From positions 49,625,745 to 49,689,744 of the forward strand of contig CM023457.1 in assembly GCA_013339765.2 (NCBI GenBank): a stretch of DNA of 64,000 nt, read 5' to 3'. This DNA comes from Haemaphysalis longicornis (lineage: Eukaryota > Arthropoda > Arachnida > Ixodida > Ixodidae). A program made the position numbers and the translations under genes. Of the stretch, positions 30,911 through 42,005 are shown piece after piece. The notes under the pieces are model-generated. The model was not told the origin of the DNA. It ran no database searches and saw only the letters and a list, made by a program, of their open reading frames with translations. How positions within the stretch are numbered: the stretch's first letter is position 1; each line of letters begins with the position of its first letter.

Positions 30911-32601
30911 CGCATTTTCCCAACAATTCCCAATTTGTAGTTTCTGGAGAACTTTTTATGTTCTCTGGAACTATACATACAGTACCTCATCAGCCATGCA
31001 AGAAGTTTGATGCCATTATTAAATAGAGAAATCACGAGTAAGAAATAAGCGTGTGAAACTAAAATAAATGAAATGATATGAAATTAAATGAAACTTGATT
31101 TCTCTTTTGCTGCGGTTCCATAGTAGAGAGGTCGCATGGGAAGAAAGCGGGAAACAACGCAGCTTGACAACCCCGTGCGTCCAATCGGACATCATGGCTT
31201 ATACACATTTCACTTCATACATTGGCCAAACCACAATTGTAACATGTACGTGATATTCCGTTCGCTCAGAAGGATAAAACAGTGGCAACACACTTGCACA
31301 AAAACAAACAAAATTGATTAACACATGCGTAACAAGCACACCACCAATCATAAAAGGCACAGCATAAAACAAACAAGCACATCATAAAACAGAGCATAAG
31401 CGGTTTGCTGTCCATACAAATTGGTACTTGAAACACAGTTTTATGCAATCTCAGCCTGATATATCAGAGTGACATGAAAAGGTAAAGAACACTATACAAT
31501 TTTGTTAAAGTTTTTTCGAGCCAGGTATTATTACTTCAAGACTATTTAAATACAATGGTAACATATAGCACAATGACTGTAGCGATAGTTTGTTTGAAAA
31601 AGGTAACCACGCCAGGCGCTGGCGTACATGATGTGTGAGTTAAAACAAGGATATAAATGACTCATTGTGTCTTGGCATTGCATTCTTATACATGCATAGC
31701 AATCTAAAGGCGTATTTATGTATTAACTTTAGGTGCAAATAGTGTTTTGAGGGCGCACACCATGACACATTTACCATTAGTCTAACTGCTTGCCATTGTA
31801 TGACGCAATTATTTGCTAAATTTGGTCTCCCAATCATATGTCTTCTAGTTTGTCCGCATGTAAATAACCGCAGTAATAAATCATTTTCTATGGCTATAAG
31901 ATCCAAACATGACAGTTCAAGATTCCGGGGCAAAGAATGGATTGGGACGACATACGGTCAGAGTGGTTAAAAGTACACGGGTACACTTCGTTCTGCGGTG
32001 TGCCTGATCCGCCTCACTGCGATGACGATGTCGATAATGACGTCGAGTGTGATGGTGATTCATGCACTGCTAGCGTATCCGCAGTGTTACGACAGGGAAA
32101 AGGAACAGGCTAGCAGCAGGATTTTCTCCGACAACAATCTGGGGAGTGACAAACGCAAAGACGGCGTTCCACATTGCTTGGTAGTGCACGAAAGCATTTC
32201 CTTCGTAAAGGAGTACCTGAGCTCAACCTGGGCCGTCACTTTTGACGTTAGCAAGGTGAAATTACGCACGGCACAATGCGCGAAACTAGTTTCGCAAACG
32301 ACACCGGGGTGCTTTCCGTAAGGCTTGCTGGCTTTCCTAATATTGCTCTTGTATTCCGTTCGCCGCCTTACATTACCGCGGATGCCGTCCGTCAAGCTAG
32401 GTTATTCATTGCAACAATATAATGACTATAAAATACATTGGTTTCAGCGCAAACAATGTATTTCAGATGGTATTTCCAATTATCCTAGTTTCCACACAAG
32501 CGCAGCGGCGCAGCACCTGCTGACGTCTTCAGCGGAGAAAGCCTTGGCTCGAGCTTCCCAGTTGACTAAGGGTGCTTGAAAAAATTAAGTTTGTTTCCTT
32601 C
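30911..32601. other. AT-rich unassigned region
   Basis: No exon recognised. A minus-strand frame at 31640-31933 lacks any known motif. Confidence 0.3.
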
Positions 32602-32952
32602 GTTTGTTCGTTCGTTCGTTCCTCCATTCCTTACTTCTTTCATTTCTTCCTTCCTTCTACTTCCTTCATTCCTTCACTCCTTCCTTCCTTCCCTGTAGCT
32701 CCTCCATTCCTTCACTCCTTCCTTCCTGCTACCTCTTTTATTGCTCCGCTCCTTCCTTCCTTAATTCCTTCCTTCCTTCCTTCTATCACCTTTACTCCTT
32801 CCTCCCTTCCTTTCTACATTCCTTAATTCCTTCCTTTCTTCCTTCCTTCACTCCTTCCTTCCTTCCTTCCTTCTTTCTACCTGCTTCATTCCTTCACTCC
32901 TTCCTTCCTTAATTTCTTCCTTCCTTCCTACCTGCCTTCCTTCCTTCCTTCT
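32602..32952 (+). repeat. Impure (TTCC)n array
   Basis: About 350 bases of TTCC/TTCG/CTTC units. The Ser/Phe/Leu/Pro-rich frames across it are artefacts. Confidence 0.95.
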
Positions 32953-34561
32953 TCCGCCACTCTTCCGCACATACGCTGCACTACTGGGAGATTTGCCCTG
33001 ACAGGCACAGGAGCTGCGTTGCATCTCCTGCTAGGGTATTCAGGTTATCTCTTGTCAGTGGTGCCTATTTTCAGCCTGGCGAGGTAACCTGCACGCATGC
33101 CGCCAGCAGCTGACGCTGACCGGTTAGTGCGAGTTATACGCGTCGCCCGGCCTCTCGGCACACTGAACTCCATTGTGAAGCGAAAACCGGCGCACTTGAT
33201 AATGAAGCGCATGCCAACACAATGACCGCCCTTGCGGTCCATTGTGATCTCGACCGTAACAACAAGGGAACGGGGTTATCGTTATCCGACACCTCCGCGC
33301 AAACGCGTAGACATGGCGCCTGGTATAAAACAGGTTCTTGACTATTGGTGTTCTGTTTAGTCTGGATTACGTCGAGCGCTGTGTGGTAGGTGCGCGCCGG
33401 TCTGAGCTCGATCGTCATTCACCCCTCCTTTGTAGGTTCTTCTTCACACTCGATTGTAAGAAAGTGGGTGGTTGTATAATTGCGCGTGCATTAACTATTT
33501 CTCGGCCAGCCGGTTACATTTGCATCTGGTTTGATCGTTGCGCAATGTGCGTCGATGGTGTGAACGGCGGTGAATACACACGCGCCCGTTCGCAGTGTCT
33601 CAAGCGAACGCCCTATATAACGAGGGTGGTAGTTAACGCTTACAGCGCGAAAACAATTGTGTGTTGGTTGCGTGCGGTGAGATATCTCGATAAGGTCGCA
33701 GTTGTGGCTTTGTGCCGGTTCATACGAGAATGTAACTAAACACGTTGGGCTGGCATGCATGTGGCCTACACGTGGAAGTCGAGTGGTGGCCGGTTGCTGC
33801 GTGTTATTTTATTTTTCATTTAGGATATCGGAGGTTGAAAGTAAGCTTAAGCTGAGTGCTGATACGAGCAGCCATTCTTCGCTGCTCCTCTGCGTACTTT
33901 AAAGTTTCTCAACGCGTCTGGCTTTTCAAGATGTGGATTATCACGCTTTGAACATAGTAAGGCGGCAGACTACTGCTTAGGATTTCAGACAACCAGGAAT
34001 GACTTTTGCGCACCTCTTTTTTCCCTTGTGTTATAACATTTCTTTGCTTTGTGCGCACAACTTTGGACTTTATACACTGAAGTATTTGTTACGCACGCTT
34101 CCTAGGTGGGTCACTTATGTTCATATAAAGCAAAAGCACCGCCGTCATGCAAAGGGCGTTAAAGCGTACACTTTTGGGCCCTGCCTATAAGGCATGCAAA
34201 TGGGGTCGCCCTTTTTGCCGAACTGGCCACCACAATTAAGCTAAGCATTGCATCTTTTCTGATAAACGATACATATAAGCAAACTTTCAAGAAGGAACGG
34301 AGCGGGCAGGATTACGAACCTTTGGGCATAAATCGCTCAATGTCAGCCATCATTTGTCATGATTTTTATTGACCTCCTATGCAATACACCAGTGTCGCAA
34401 TGGAGGAGGACGCTGTTACTGAGAAAGGAAAAAAAAATCACCAGTCATTTATGCAGTCCATGAATTGAGTGGTCAATCAACCCTATCACTCAAAAGCAAA
34501 TCTATCAATCAATCTACGTTAAATAAAACGGTAAAATGGGAGTGATATGACTACTCCAATT
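32953..34561. other. Unassigned; TATA motif at 33324
   Basis: TATAAAAC at 33324-33331 is followed about 27 bases on by TTTAGTCTGG, an initiator-like string, then a GC-balanced 133-residue frame (33338-33739) with no known domain. This could be a promoter with a first exon or an LTR-type promoter. There is no supporting second LTR or splice evidence. Confidence 0.3.
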
Positions 34562-34596
34562 TCACGACCACCTACAAACTTTGTAGGTGGTCGTGA
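34562..34596. repeat. Perfect 35-bp palindrome
   Basis: Arms TCACGACCACCTACAAA and TTTGTAGGTGGTCGTGA (17 bases each) flank a single C. No coding or repeat context explains it. Confidence 0.9.
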
Positions 34597-36259
34597 GTGA
34601 ACAGGTTTCCTCTACACTGATCGCTATCCGAAACTATAGCACCTGGAGTTCCCAGACCGCAGGACAGATATTTCACTAAAAAACCAACGCCATTATCTCT
34701 GCACAAGCCATACAACGAGCACTTAGGGAACGTATAAATCAGCGCCCGCGATCAAGCATACTTAACCTGCACTTGACATAGCGGACGAGTAGCGCCGTAA
34801 CAAAGGAGGCGGCCATACCCCGTCTACGCTAATCAAGCGTACACGCCCTGACCGCAGAATTGCTCGGCAGGCCTATACGACGAGGACGCGTGAGGGCAAA
34901 CGAGCTAGCGCACGAACACGCAACGAATCTCCTCTGGCTGACACAACGCAACAATGTCGAACGGGCAGGCGATGACCGCTGCGCATTGAGCCACGACCAC
35001 CACTGCCGCCATCATTGCGTCGACGTCAGGGCGGCCACGGCAAGATCGTGACGGCCACGCCGGTCGCGATGGGCGCGCATTCCGCGGGCCTGTCAGCCGC
35101 TCGTGGTTAGTCCGCCACGGCGCACGGGAGCTCACTTCCGGCATGCCATCATCGTACCGCCTATAAGCGGCCATCTCCTCATTGTGCTGCTCGCTCGCCG
35201 CAGCCATGGGAAGGGCAAGAAAGATGACGGCGTTGGAACAGGGGACGTCGTCGTAATGGTCACGACGTCGATCCGATGAAAACGTTCGCGTTTTACGAGA
35301 CCAGACAGGGTTTGGCTCGTCTGACGCTCGCTGCGTGTGTGCTAGCTGTTAAGTCGTCGCGTTTGCTGCTAGGCACGAGGTTTCGCCGCACGTCGGAGAG
35401 CCTGAGATCATCATCGTTTCATCCACCATGACGTGAGACGTCGTGTGGGTGCAGTTCCAGGTGCTGCGCTCGAACGAAAATTTAAGTTTTTGAGCCGAAG
35501 AATAACAATGGGTGATAAATGCGGGGCATTTGAAGAGGCCTAGTTATATTCTGGGATCGCAAAGAATGACTTGGGGAGGGCCTGGCTTTGACAGGGCGCT
35601 GGTTGTGGTTGAATATTTCGGATTGCACCAACATTTGAAGGGGCCTGCAGCGGGGTCGGTAACCACATTCTGAAAGAGAAGAAAGGGGAGACTGAGAGTA
35701 TTGTCATTACTGCCGCTGCTAAACTTCAATCGTACAAACGTTTCAGGGTGACTCTAAAAACTTGAAGAACTCTGAAATCTATGCAAAACAGTATTCTTTA
35801 AACGCCTTCACACGCACGCGCACGCACACAAACACACACACACGCGTACGCACAACTAGCTTGAGAATGCATACAGTTAACGTTGATTTGCTGTCACTAG
35901 CATCATCTCGGAGATTTTTCATTTGTACCCCTCTTGGAAAACCATAGTTGTCTTTTTTCGGAGACAGAAACGGTAGTTCAGCAAGACGGTATGTGTCAAC
36001 TAGCCGCGGATAGCCGGATTCTGGTGTTCCTTTTTTTTACATTACGACATACTGAAAAACGCTGTTGCAAAGTCGAACACAAGTTTCCGAGAGCGTAGTA
36101 AAGACGTACCATTTTTTATTCGTTGTTTAAGCAGAAACCATGGCTTCTTTGTCTCCCTCAAACTATGACAACGGTACATATCGATTATGTTAGCCCCTGG
36201 AAGTGTATACGATTTCGTTACGAGCATAGCGGACTACCCAAGCTCGCAAATAACGGACT
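34597..36259. other. Unassigned; CA-rich patch 35809-35850
   Basis: GC-rich around 34790-35240 with accidental frames on both strands. A short impure (CA)n lies at 35809-35850. No gene or transposon signature seen. Confidence 0.3.
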
Positions 36260-36420
36260 GCTAAATACTCGGAAGAGGAGAAAAAAGCACGGAAAGGCTG
36301 GGAGGTTAACCAGGTGTAGAGCCCGGTGGGCTACACTGCACTGGGGGAGTGCGGTTGCGGGGATAAAAGTGAGGGAGGGCGAAGAGGAAGAGATAAAGAC
36401 AAGGCAGAATTTCTTACCCA
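36260..36420 (-). repeat. LINE 3' UTR-like interspersed repeat
   Basis: The minus strand contains CCCAGTGCAGTGTAGCCCAC then TCTACACCTGGTTAACCTCC and CAGCCTTTCCGTGC. I recall this combination as a widespread tick LINE 3' UTR (CCAGTGCAGGGTAGCC...GGTTAACCTCCCTGCCTTTC). It ends in a TCTCCTCTTCC-type tail. No coding part remains. Confidence 0.5.
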
Positions 36421-36449
36421 GTCGAAAAAGACAAGGAAAATTTCTGTAG

Positions 36450-36800
36450 TTTGTCGTAGTTTGGCGTGTCGTACTGTCGTCTTGTCGTATTGTTGTCCTG
36501 TCGTGATTCTGATGTTCTGTCGTGTGTCGAATTCCTGTCCAGATTTTGATGTTCCGTCATGCCGAATTCCTGTCTTGTCATGATCTTGGTGTGCCATCAG
36601 TAGTTGCACATGGTCTGAATGTTATTGCCCATTGGGAAGAGTAGCGTAAACGGCAGTTCTGTTGTGACGACAGGAATGTTTGCCGTCCAGAAAATTGACT
36701 TTCGCGTTACGACAGACATGTGTGTCGTAACAACAGATGGCTTTGTCGTAACAACAGGACATCTGTTGTCACAGCAAAGTTTTTGTCGTACTACAGGAAT
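36450..36800 (+). repeat. Degenerate TGTCGT/AACAACAG minisatellite-like tract
   Basis: Many imperfect repeats of GTCGTGATTCTGATGTTCTG and, further on, TGTCGTAACAACAG. Probably an old simple-repeat expansion. Confidence 0.5.
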
Positions 36801-37575
36801 TCTTGTTACGTTTTTCGGCCTTTCTGTTGTGCTTTTAGGCTGGGTAGGAAAGTCGAGGGGAATTCATGTAAGCGATACGAGATACTAAGATTTGCAGCGT
36901 CATTCATTCGCCGAACTGCAGGGATGTATAAAAGAGTTCACTCAATTTCACCGCATTTTTATTGTCTACAGCCACATGTCTGAGGCGGTTTACAGAAAAG
37001 TTTGTTTCTAGAAATATTCGCCCACGCAATTAATTTTTTTGTTACTCTTTTGAACACATCAGACACCCTCAGCGGTTGCTTGCACAGCATGACTGCATCC
37101 AACAGCATCGAAGAGTATATCGTTTAGAAACCGCGAATGTCAGTTGTACTTACTGTCGCCGCTAACATTGGCAAAAAATACCGGCACAGAAGACTGACAG
37201 TAGCGCTGAGGAGAGCAGCGGCAGTCATGACATTTGAAAGAGCAGAGACAAGCGTCGTGTCCAAGTTCCCTCTATACATCGGGGTGCACGACCGGTACCC
37301 TGCGTGGTCGTGTCGACGACACCGTGACCGCTAAAGTTCCCTCGAGTCGGCCGTGATGTCCTTCGCACAGTTCGTGCAGAGGGCGAAAAGAGCGCCCGTG
37401 TATCCCTCGGCACTTGATGCGTGCTGGTGCCTCTGTCGTGACTGCGACAGTGTATGCCTGTCAGATTGAGGTGGCTGAATTTATTCGAGGAAAAGAGACG
37501 GCTGGCCTAGACCTTTCCTGCTTCTTCATAATTCAAAAGCGTGCCATGTTGGGCTCGTTGGTGGCGAGATACAAA
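36801..37575. other. Unassigned; TATA motif at 36927
   Basis: TATAAAAG at 36927-36934 in an otherwise featureless stretch. No exon is supported. Confidence 0.3.
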
Positions 37576-38008
37576 GGAGGGAACAGCGCACATTTTGACG
37601 AAGGACGGACAGAAACACACACCCCAAGTACTCAGTGTCAACTGATCGCTTTATTACAAGTTGCGACAACTGAATAGCACACTTACATGGAAAGAACAGC
37701 AAGCAAGCGCAGAGGAGAAGTTTGCCTAACCTGTCAAACTATTATGACCTCACTGAATTTATCGCCCCATCCGCTGTTCCCTGGCCTCCAAGAATGTGAT
37801 TTCCTTTTGCGTGATAGTTATATTGAAGGCGCGATGACACCGTTATCACTAGCTTTTTCAATCATTGCAGCTTCAACAAGTCCCCTCGTTGTTTGGTTCC
37901 GGCTCCTAAAGATTACTGCTGTATTTTGTAAAGCGGTCATTTGACAGTCAGCGCCTGTGGTGTGTGTTTCTGTACGTCCTTCGCGAAAATGCGCGCTATT
38001 CCTTCTCT
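37576..38008. mobile_element. Short element with about 82-bp inverted ends
   Basis: The left arm 37576-37657 (AAGGAGGGAACAGCGCACAT, CGAAGGACGGACAGAAACAC, CGCTTTATTACA) is an imperfect reverse complement of the right arm 37926-38008 (TGTAAAGCGGTCATTTGACA, TGTGTGTTTCTGTACGTCCT, GCGCGCTATTCCTTCTCT). The 270-base centre is non-coding. Confidence 0.75.
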
Positions 38009-38493
38009 TAGGTGCGGAGCACCTTAGGAACGCACAATGTCCGTCCGCGTCCGTGCGCATAGCATTTGCAATCGCAAAAAAATCCCACAAGCACCGGCAG
38101 GAGTGGCAGGCAAGCACCACAAGCACCTGTGTCTAGTAGACCGGACAGAGTTAGTGTCACTCGTCTTACCCATTGGGCTACGACCGTGAGTTAGAACCCG
38201 AGAGTCAAACGGCTTACTCCCTCGCTTGTAACGGTGCGGAGCACCTTAGGACCTCCCAATGTCCGCCCGCGTCCATCCGTGCGCACACCACCATCAAGCG
38301 AAAATCAAGCGAAATTCGATTTGAGCCGTGAGTTGCACTTTCATTTAGGGAATCATCAAGGTACAACTCACGGCTCAAATGGAATGACGGTCGGGGCGCA
38401 AATCGGGTGTCACTCGGGGCGCAACTTGTATGTCATTTCGAGTCCCCGTACTCCGCACACTCGCCATCATCCACGGAGTGGAGATGCTGCCAT
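38009..38493 (+). mobile_element. GGTGCGGAGCACC element with nested tRNA-like part
   Basis: Begins TAGGTGCGGAGCACCTTAGG. A second GGTGCGGAGCACCTTAGGAC occurs at 38234. Between them, on the minus strand, is a tRNA-like sequence (CACGGTCGTAGCCCAATGGG, then TAAGACGAGTGACACTAACT). After the second start the body contains an inverted pair ATTTGAGCCGTGAGTTGCAC / GTACAACTCACGGCTCAAAT. The whole unit recurs inverted at 58049-58530. Confidence 0.7.
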
Positions 38494-38578
38494 TTTTATA
38501 AAGCGGTTAGTTGACAGTCAGCGCCTGTGCTGTGTGTTTATGTCCGTCCTTCGTCAAAATGTGCGTTGTTCCTTCTTT
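38494..38578 (+). repeat. Extra direct copy of the 82-bp arm
   Basis: TTTTTATAAAGCGGTTAGTT ... GTGTGTTTATGTCCGTCCTT ... GTGCGTTGTTCCTTC repeats 37926-38008 in the same orientation. It thus brackets the element at 38009-38493 with direct repeats. Confidence 0.75.
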
Positions 38579-39309
38579 TGGGCTTCTTCATTCTCGAAGC
38601 AGCCAGTTGATCAGTGAACTGCGCTGGCGCTCTACTTTAGTTGGCGCAGTCGACAGGATGCCCCACCGTTTCATGCGCACACTCCAGACCATTCCAGAAT
38701 TTTCATCGGGCCTCCAACCTTAAAATATGTATTAGGCGAAAGAAAATGTTCATATGATGTATGTTTAGAGCTCGTGCAGCAACCAGGTGACTGTCTCAGA
38801 ATTTGACACTAAAACAGTGCTCATTGAGATGAAAAACTTGCGCTGACTTTACGACGTTTATGGTACCTGAGTCTTGTAGCCCGCTCAATAAAACTGTGTT
38901 GTGTTTTTTTTTTTAGAAAAAAGGCTTGGGAGCTCTCAAAGGCTGGATGACGATAATAATAAGCGTACTTAATTTTGCTGTAGTGATGCTAGCCGCATGA
39001 CAAAATCGCGACAATGAGACGGCTACGCGTGTATCGTGTATGAGTTAAATTTATGGCTGTTAGATACCTTGAAGTGGCGTAGGATTTGAAGTCTTTCGGA
39101 TTTGCGACTTGGCGTCGTTTTACTACGTTGAAGCGTGTATTCTCTCAAGGAAAGCGAGTGCGCAAATGGCAGCACCGCTTTTTTTTTTTTTTGCCGGCTT
39201 AGTTTGGTGTTGCTGACAGTCAACCAGAAGGCTTTCTCGAGTAGATTAAGCTTTTACGCTCCGCTGGGTTATATGTGGCACGAGCACGCAAGAGAGAACG
39301 AAACAAAAC
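38579..39309. other. Unassigned sequence
   Basis: No feature recognised apart from a T run at 39178-39191. Confidence 0.3.
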
Positions 39310-39445
39310 TCTACCATCCCTTCTTAAAGACAGTTGAGAGTAGCGTGAAAGCTTTCTCAAATCAAAAGTGCGTCAAAAGTGCCTCAAAACTCTTCGCTAA
39401 AAGTGGGTCAAACCTTCGCAGAAAGTGCGCTCAATAAATCGTCCA
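39310..39445 (+). repeat. Interspersed repeat shared with 51072-51200
   Basis: Both have ACCATC(C/T)CTTCTTAAAG, then (A)GTTGAGAG(T/A)AGCG, ATCAAAA(G/C)TGCGTC, AAACT/AACGTTC TC-type strings and GTGCGTCCAACC/GTGGGTCAAACC in the same order and strand. Non-coding, family unknown. Confidence 0.5.
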
Positions 39446-39911
39446 ACCCGGCAAGACCCAAATCGCAAACGAAGAACGAACCCATGCGACAATTTTTCGC
39501 GCGCTCAGTAAACGCACGTACGAACGATCTAAATGCACACCGATACGTGGCTTATGAGATAAAGGTGTGCTATTGCACTCCTCCTTCATGATCGACGCGT
39601 GCGTTGTCTCATTCATAGAACCGTTCCTTTTCGCGATTTTCAGTAACTGTTTTGACAGAATGGAAGGCCGGTTTCACGCACGCGGCGTGTGTGCAGAGAT
39701 CTTACGAGATCTTTTCGGTCGACCAACCGGTCTAACGGGGAAATGCGTTACTTTTTTGATAGGACGTCATCGTCTCGCTAAGAAAGCTTTCGCTTTAAAA
39801 GATCGCGCGTAATGCATACAGACCGTGCCTTCTTATCTCACCGCCAGCATAGTGAATTGCTGTCCCAGGTAAGGCCAGGCTCCCGAAGTCACTGTGAAAT
39901 AATTTTCTCTA
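39446..39911. other. Unassigned sequence
   Basis: No feature recognised. Confidence 0.3.
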
Positions 39912-40228
39912 ACTACAGTCGAGTCCACTTATAAGGATGCAGTTTATAACAATATATCAGATATAACGACGAACAGCTATGGCACCGTCAACTTTTGTAT
40001 TCTTTCTATGGTAAAATAAACCGCTTATTACAATGCTTCAGTGACACGATATCGGATATGACGATCGAATCCGGTTATATTGTGTACCAAAAGTGCAACA
40101 GTGACGACTCTAATGACGCAGTTGCGCAGCCTACTGAGGTAGTGTCTTCGTAGGAGGCCCAGTGCGTGACACAGTCCCTCGGGTGCTGTATTTCCGCCAA
40201 GGACATTTACCTCAGCTAGGTGAAGCAC
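39912..40228 (-). mobile_element. Decayed pogo/Tigger-like DNA transposon end
   Basis: CTACAGTCGAGTCCACTTAT at 39914 resembles the CAGTCGA... terminal repeat of pogo-group Tc1/mariner elements, and the following TATAACGACGAACAG is typical of their ends. The minus-strand frame 40228-40028 includes PEGLCHALGLLRRHYLS. This recalls the C-terminal tail of tick Tigger-like transposases ('..aL.lLRRh'). The opposite end is not found. A solo 3' remnant is likely. Confidence 0.4.
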
Positions 40229-41151
40229 CTATAGATGCTGTTGGAAAAGATTTGCGCTAGCTTCACACGCGGCAAACAAAGGTGACCGACTGTGGCTTCT
40301 TTTCCGCAAATTAGTAGTAGTACGACCTTGCTGGCTTGCGAATAAAATGTTTCGAGCTCTGTTCCGTCTTTTATTTCGCAACCCGTTTACAACAATTATC
40401 GGTTATAGCGATGGAATTTCTTTGGCACTTAGATATTGCTATGAAATTTCCCCTGCCCCTTCAGCGTAACATATTTAGCCTTTCGCTGAAGTACCAGCCC
40501 ATGAGCAGTGAGGGTTAGCCTCTTCCACTGAAGAAATTAACACTGAAGGAGGGCTTCAACGCCATGCATTGTTTTGCCTTGACCGTGAGGGTATATCCGC
40601 AGGGCTCCGCTAGAATTTGGGAGAACTAAACAGAAAAAAAGTGCGACGTATTAAAAACCACACTTTTTAACCTGCGGTAAAGCTTACTTCTGATTTTGTT
40701 TGCCCAACGTAAACTTTTGGGTAATTTTTACCCTAGCGTTCAAACATCCTGTAGTTTTGTCTACGGAGCTCCGCATTTCAATTGCAGATCGTCCCACCGA
40801 TGTCTTCTTGAACTCCGTGCGATGTCGGCGGCTTCTCACCCTGCCCCTAGGCATCACATATCCGAGTCAAACTCCTTTAAACGATTCAGCATTTCTATGC
40901 TAAACAGAACGAGGAAGCACGTCTGTGTTTAAAGCTTGCGCCGTATGAGGAAACGCCTTTAATAAAGAAACCAAGGGCCTTCAAATTTTCACACAATATT
41001 GTTCATATTCTTCCTGAAAAAAGGCATTTTCAGGAATGAGCAGTGAAGTCCACGGAAATGTTGCTCGGTCTATTGCATTTCATCGGGTTACACGTGGCGT
41101 CTCACGGAGGTATTTGACAAGAGGCCCTACGACTTTCCTACATAGATTCAG
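40229..41151. other. Unassigned sequence
   Basis: Possibly includes further decayed DNA-transposon sequence next to the pogo-like end, but nothing readable remains. Confidence 0.3.
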
Positions 41152-41188
41152 ACTGCCTATATTAAAGCGAAACTTTAATATAGGCAGT
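41152..41188. repeat. Perfect 16-bp stem hairpin
   Basis: ACTGCCTATATTAAAG / CTTTAATATAGGCAGT with loop CGAAA. Confidence 0.9.
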
Positions 41189-41229
41189 TTGAATATAACT
41201 GAATCTCACTGAATCTCATTGACCGCACT

Positions 41230-41582
41230 GAAGCCGCTGTACGCCAATACGCCCTGCAGGGAAGTCAACTTTCTCTTACGATGATGAATGATTGTGGGTG
41301 AAGTGAAAAAAAAAAAGAAAACAACACACTTCCCGTTGGCGGAATCGAACCTGGGACCTTTGCTTTTTTGAAGCCAGCGTATATCCGATTGCTTCATTTC
41401 TACATTTTTTTCTTTATTTCCTTTTTTTATATTTTTACAAGTCACCGATGTAATAAAAAGCGCCTGCCATGTTTTGGTCGGCGAAAACTACTATAAACAT
41501 CAAATGATGTCAATTTTTGAAGTACTGGCAAGATTTCAGCGTCAGGAGTTTCCACTTTCTACAACTCACACAGATAGTTCAC
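41230..41582 (-). repeat. LINE 3' UTR with tRNA-like module, third copy
   Basis: On the minus strand, 180 bases past the LINE coding end and after AAATAAAGAAAAAAATG, comes GAAGCAATCGGATATACGCT (A box), GGCTTCAAAAAAGC (stem-loop) and CCCAGGTTCGATTCCGCCAA (B box/T arm) at about 41335-41404. It is followed by TTTCACTTCACCCACAATCA and TTCATCATCGTAAGAGAAAG. This tail matches the copy at 26600-26660. Confidence 0.7.
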
Positions 41583-41870
41583 TTTTTTTCCTGATATATG
41601 CGCTCACGGTTTGCGCATTGGCATCCGCATGGCGCACCGCCATTCGAGGACGCCAGATACTTTACAATCCTAAAAGCATAATCATATCATGCGGTACATC
41701 GTCTTCATTGTTTACACTGAGGAACCTGATTCCATAGGGTGTCACCGGATACTCCGTCTTTAGGGTTCTCATGAGGACGTCCCAAAAGAAAATGGCATCC
41801 TAACAGTCTATAAACACATGTTCTGTAGTTTCGGGTTTTTGACAAAGAACGCACAAGTTGTTCCAAGCAA
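41583..41870 (-). mobile_element. LINE ('tick transposon') C-terminus, third copy
   Basis: Minus-strand frame reads NNLCVLCQKPETTEHVFIDC, a stop, DAIFFWDVLMRTLKTEYPVT, PYGIRFLSVNNEDDVPHDMI, MLLGL, a stop, SIWRPRMAVRHADANAQT. The CxxC...H....C knuckle is intact. Two in-frame stops and a clean frame otherwise suggest moderate age. 5' truncated just before 41870. Confidence 0.75.
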
Positions 41871-41913
41871 CAAAAAAACCTCGCTCTTCCATCCATGTTT
41901 TCACAGGGCGTGT

Positions 41914-42005
41914 GTTGGCGTTCCCTTCGACCATGTAGAAATGAAGCAATTTAAACCTTCTTTTTTAAATTGCTTCATTTCTACACGGTCGAAAAGAACG
42001 CCAAG
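41914..42005. repeat. Long hairpin, about 42-bp arms
   Basis: The left arm TTGGCGTTCCCTTCGACCAT plus GTAGAAATGAAGCAATTTAAA (41914-41955) pairs with 41964-42005. Within the inner 30 bases there is a single mismatch. The loop is 8 bases (CCTTCTTT). It sits just beyond the 5' truncation of the LINE copy. The arm also contains GAAATGAAGCAAT, which recurs at the start of the tRNA-like module (about 41395-41407). Confidence 0.85.

Noticed and set aside
32572..32912. Ser/Pro/Phe-rich frames
   Set aside because: Translation of the TTCC array.
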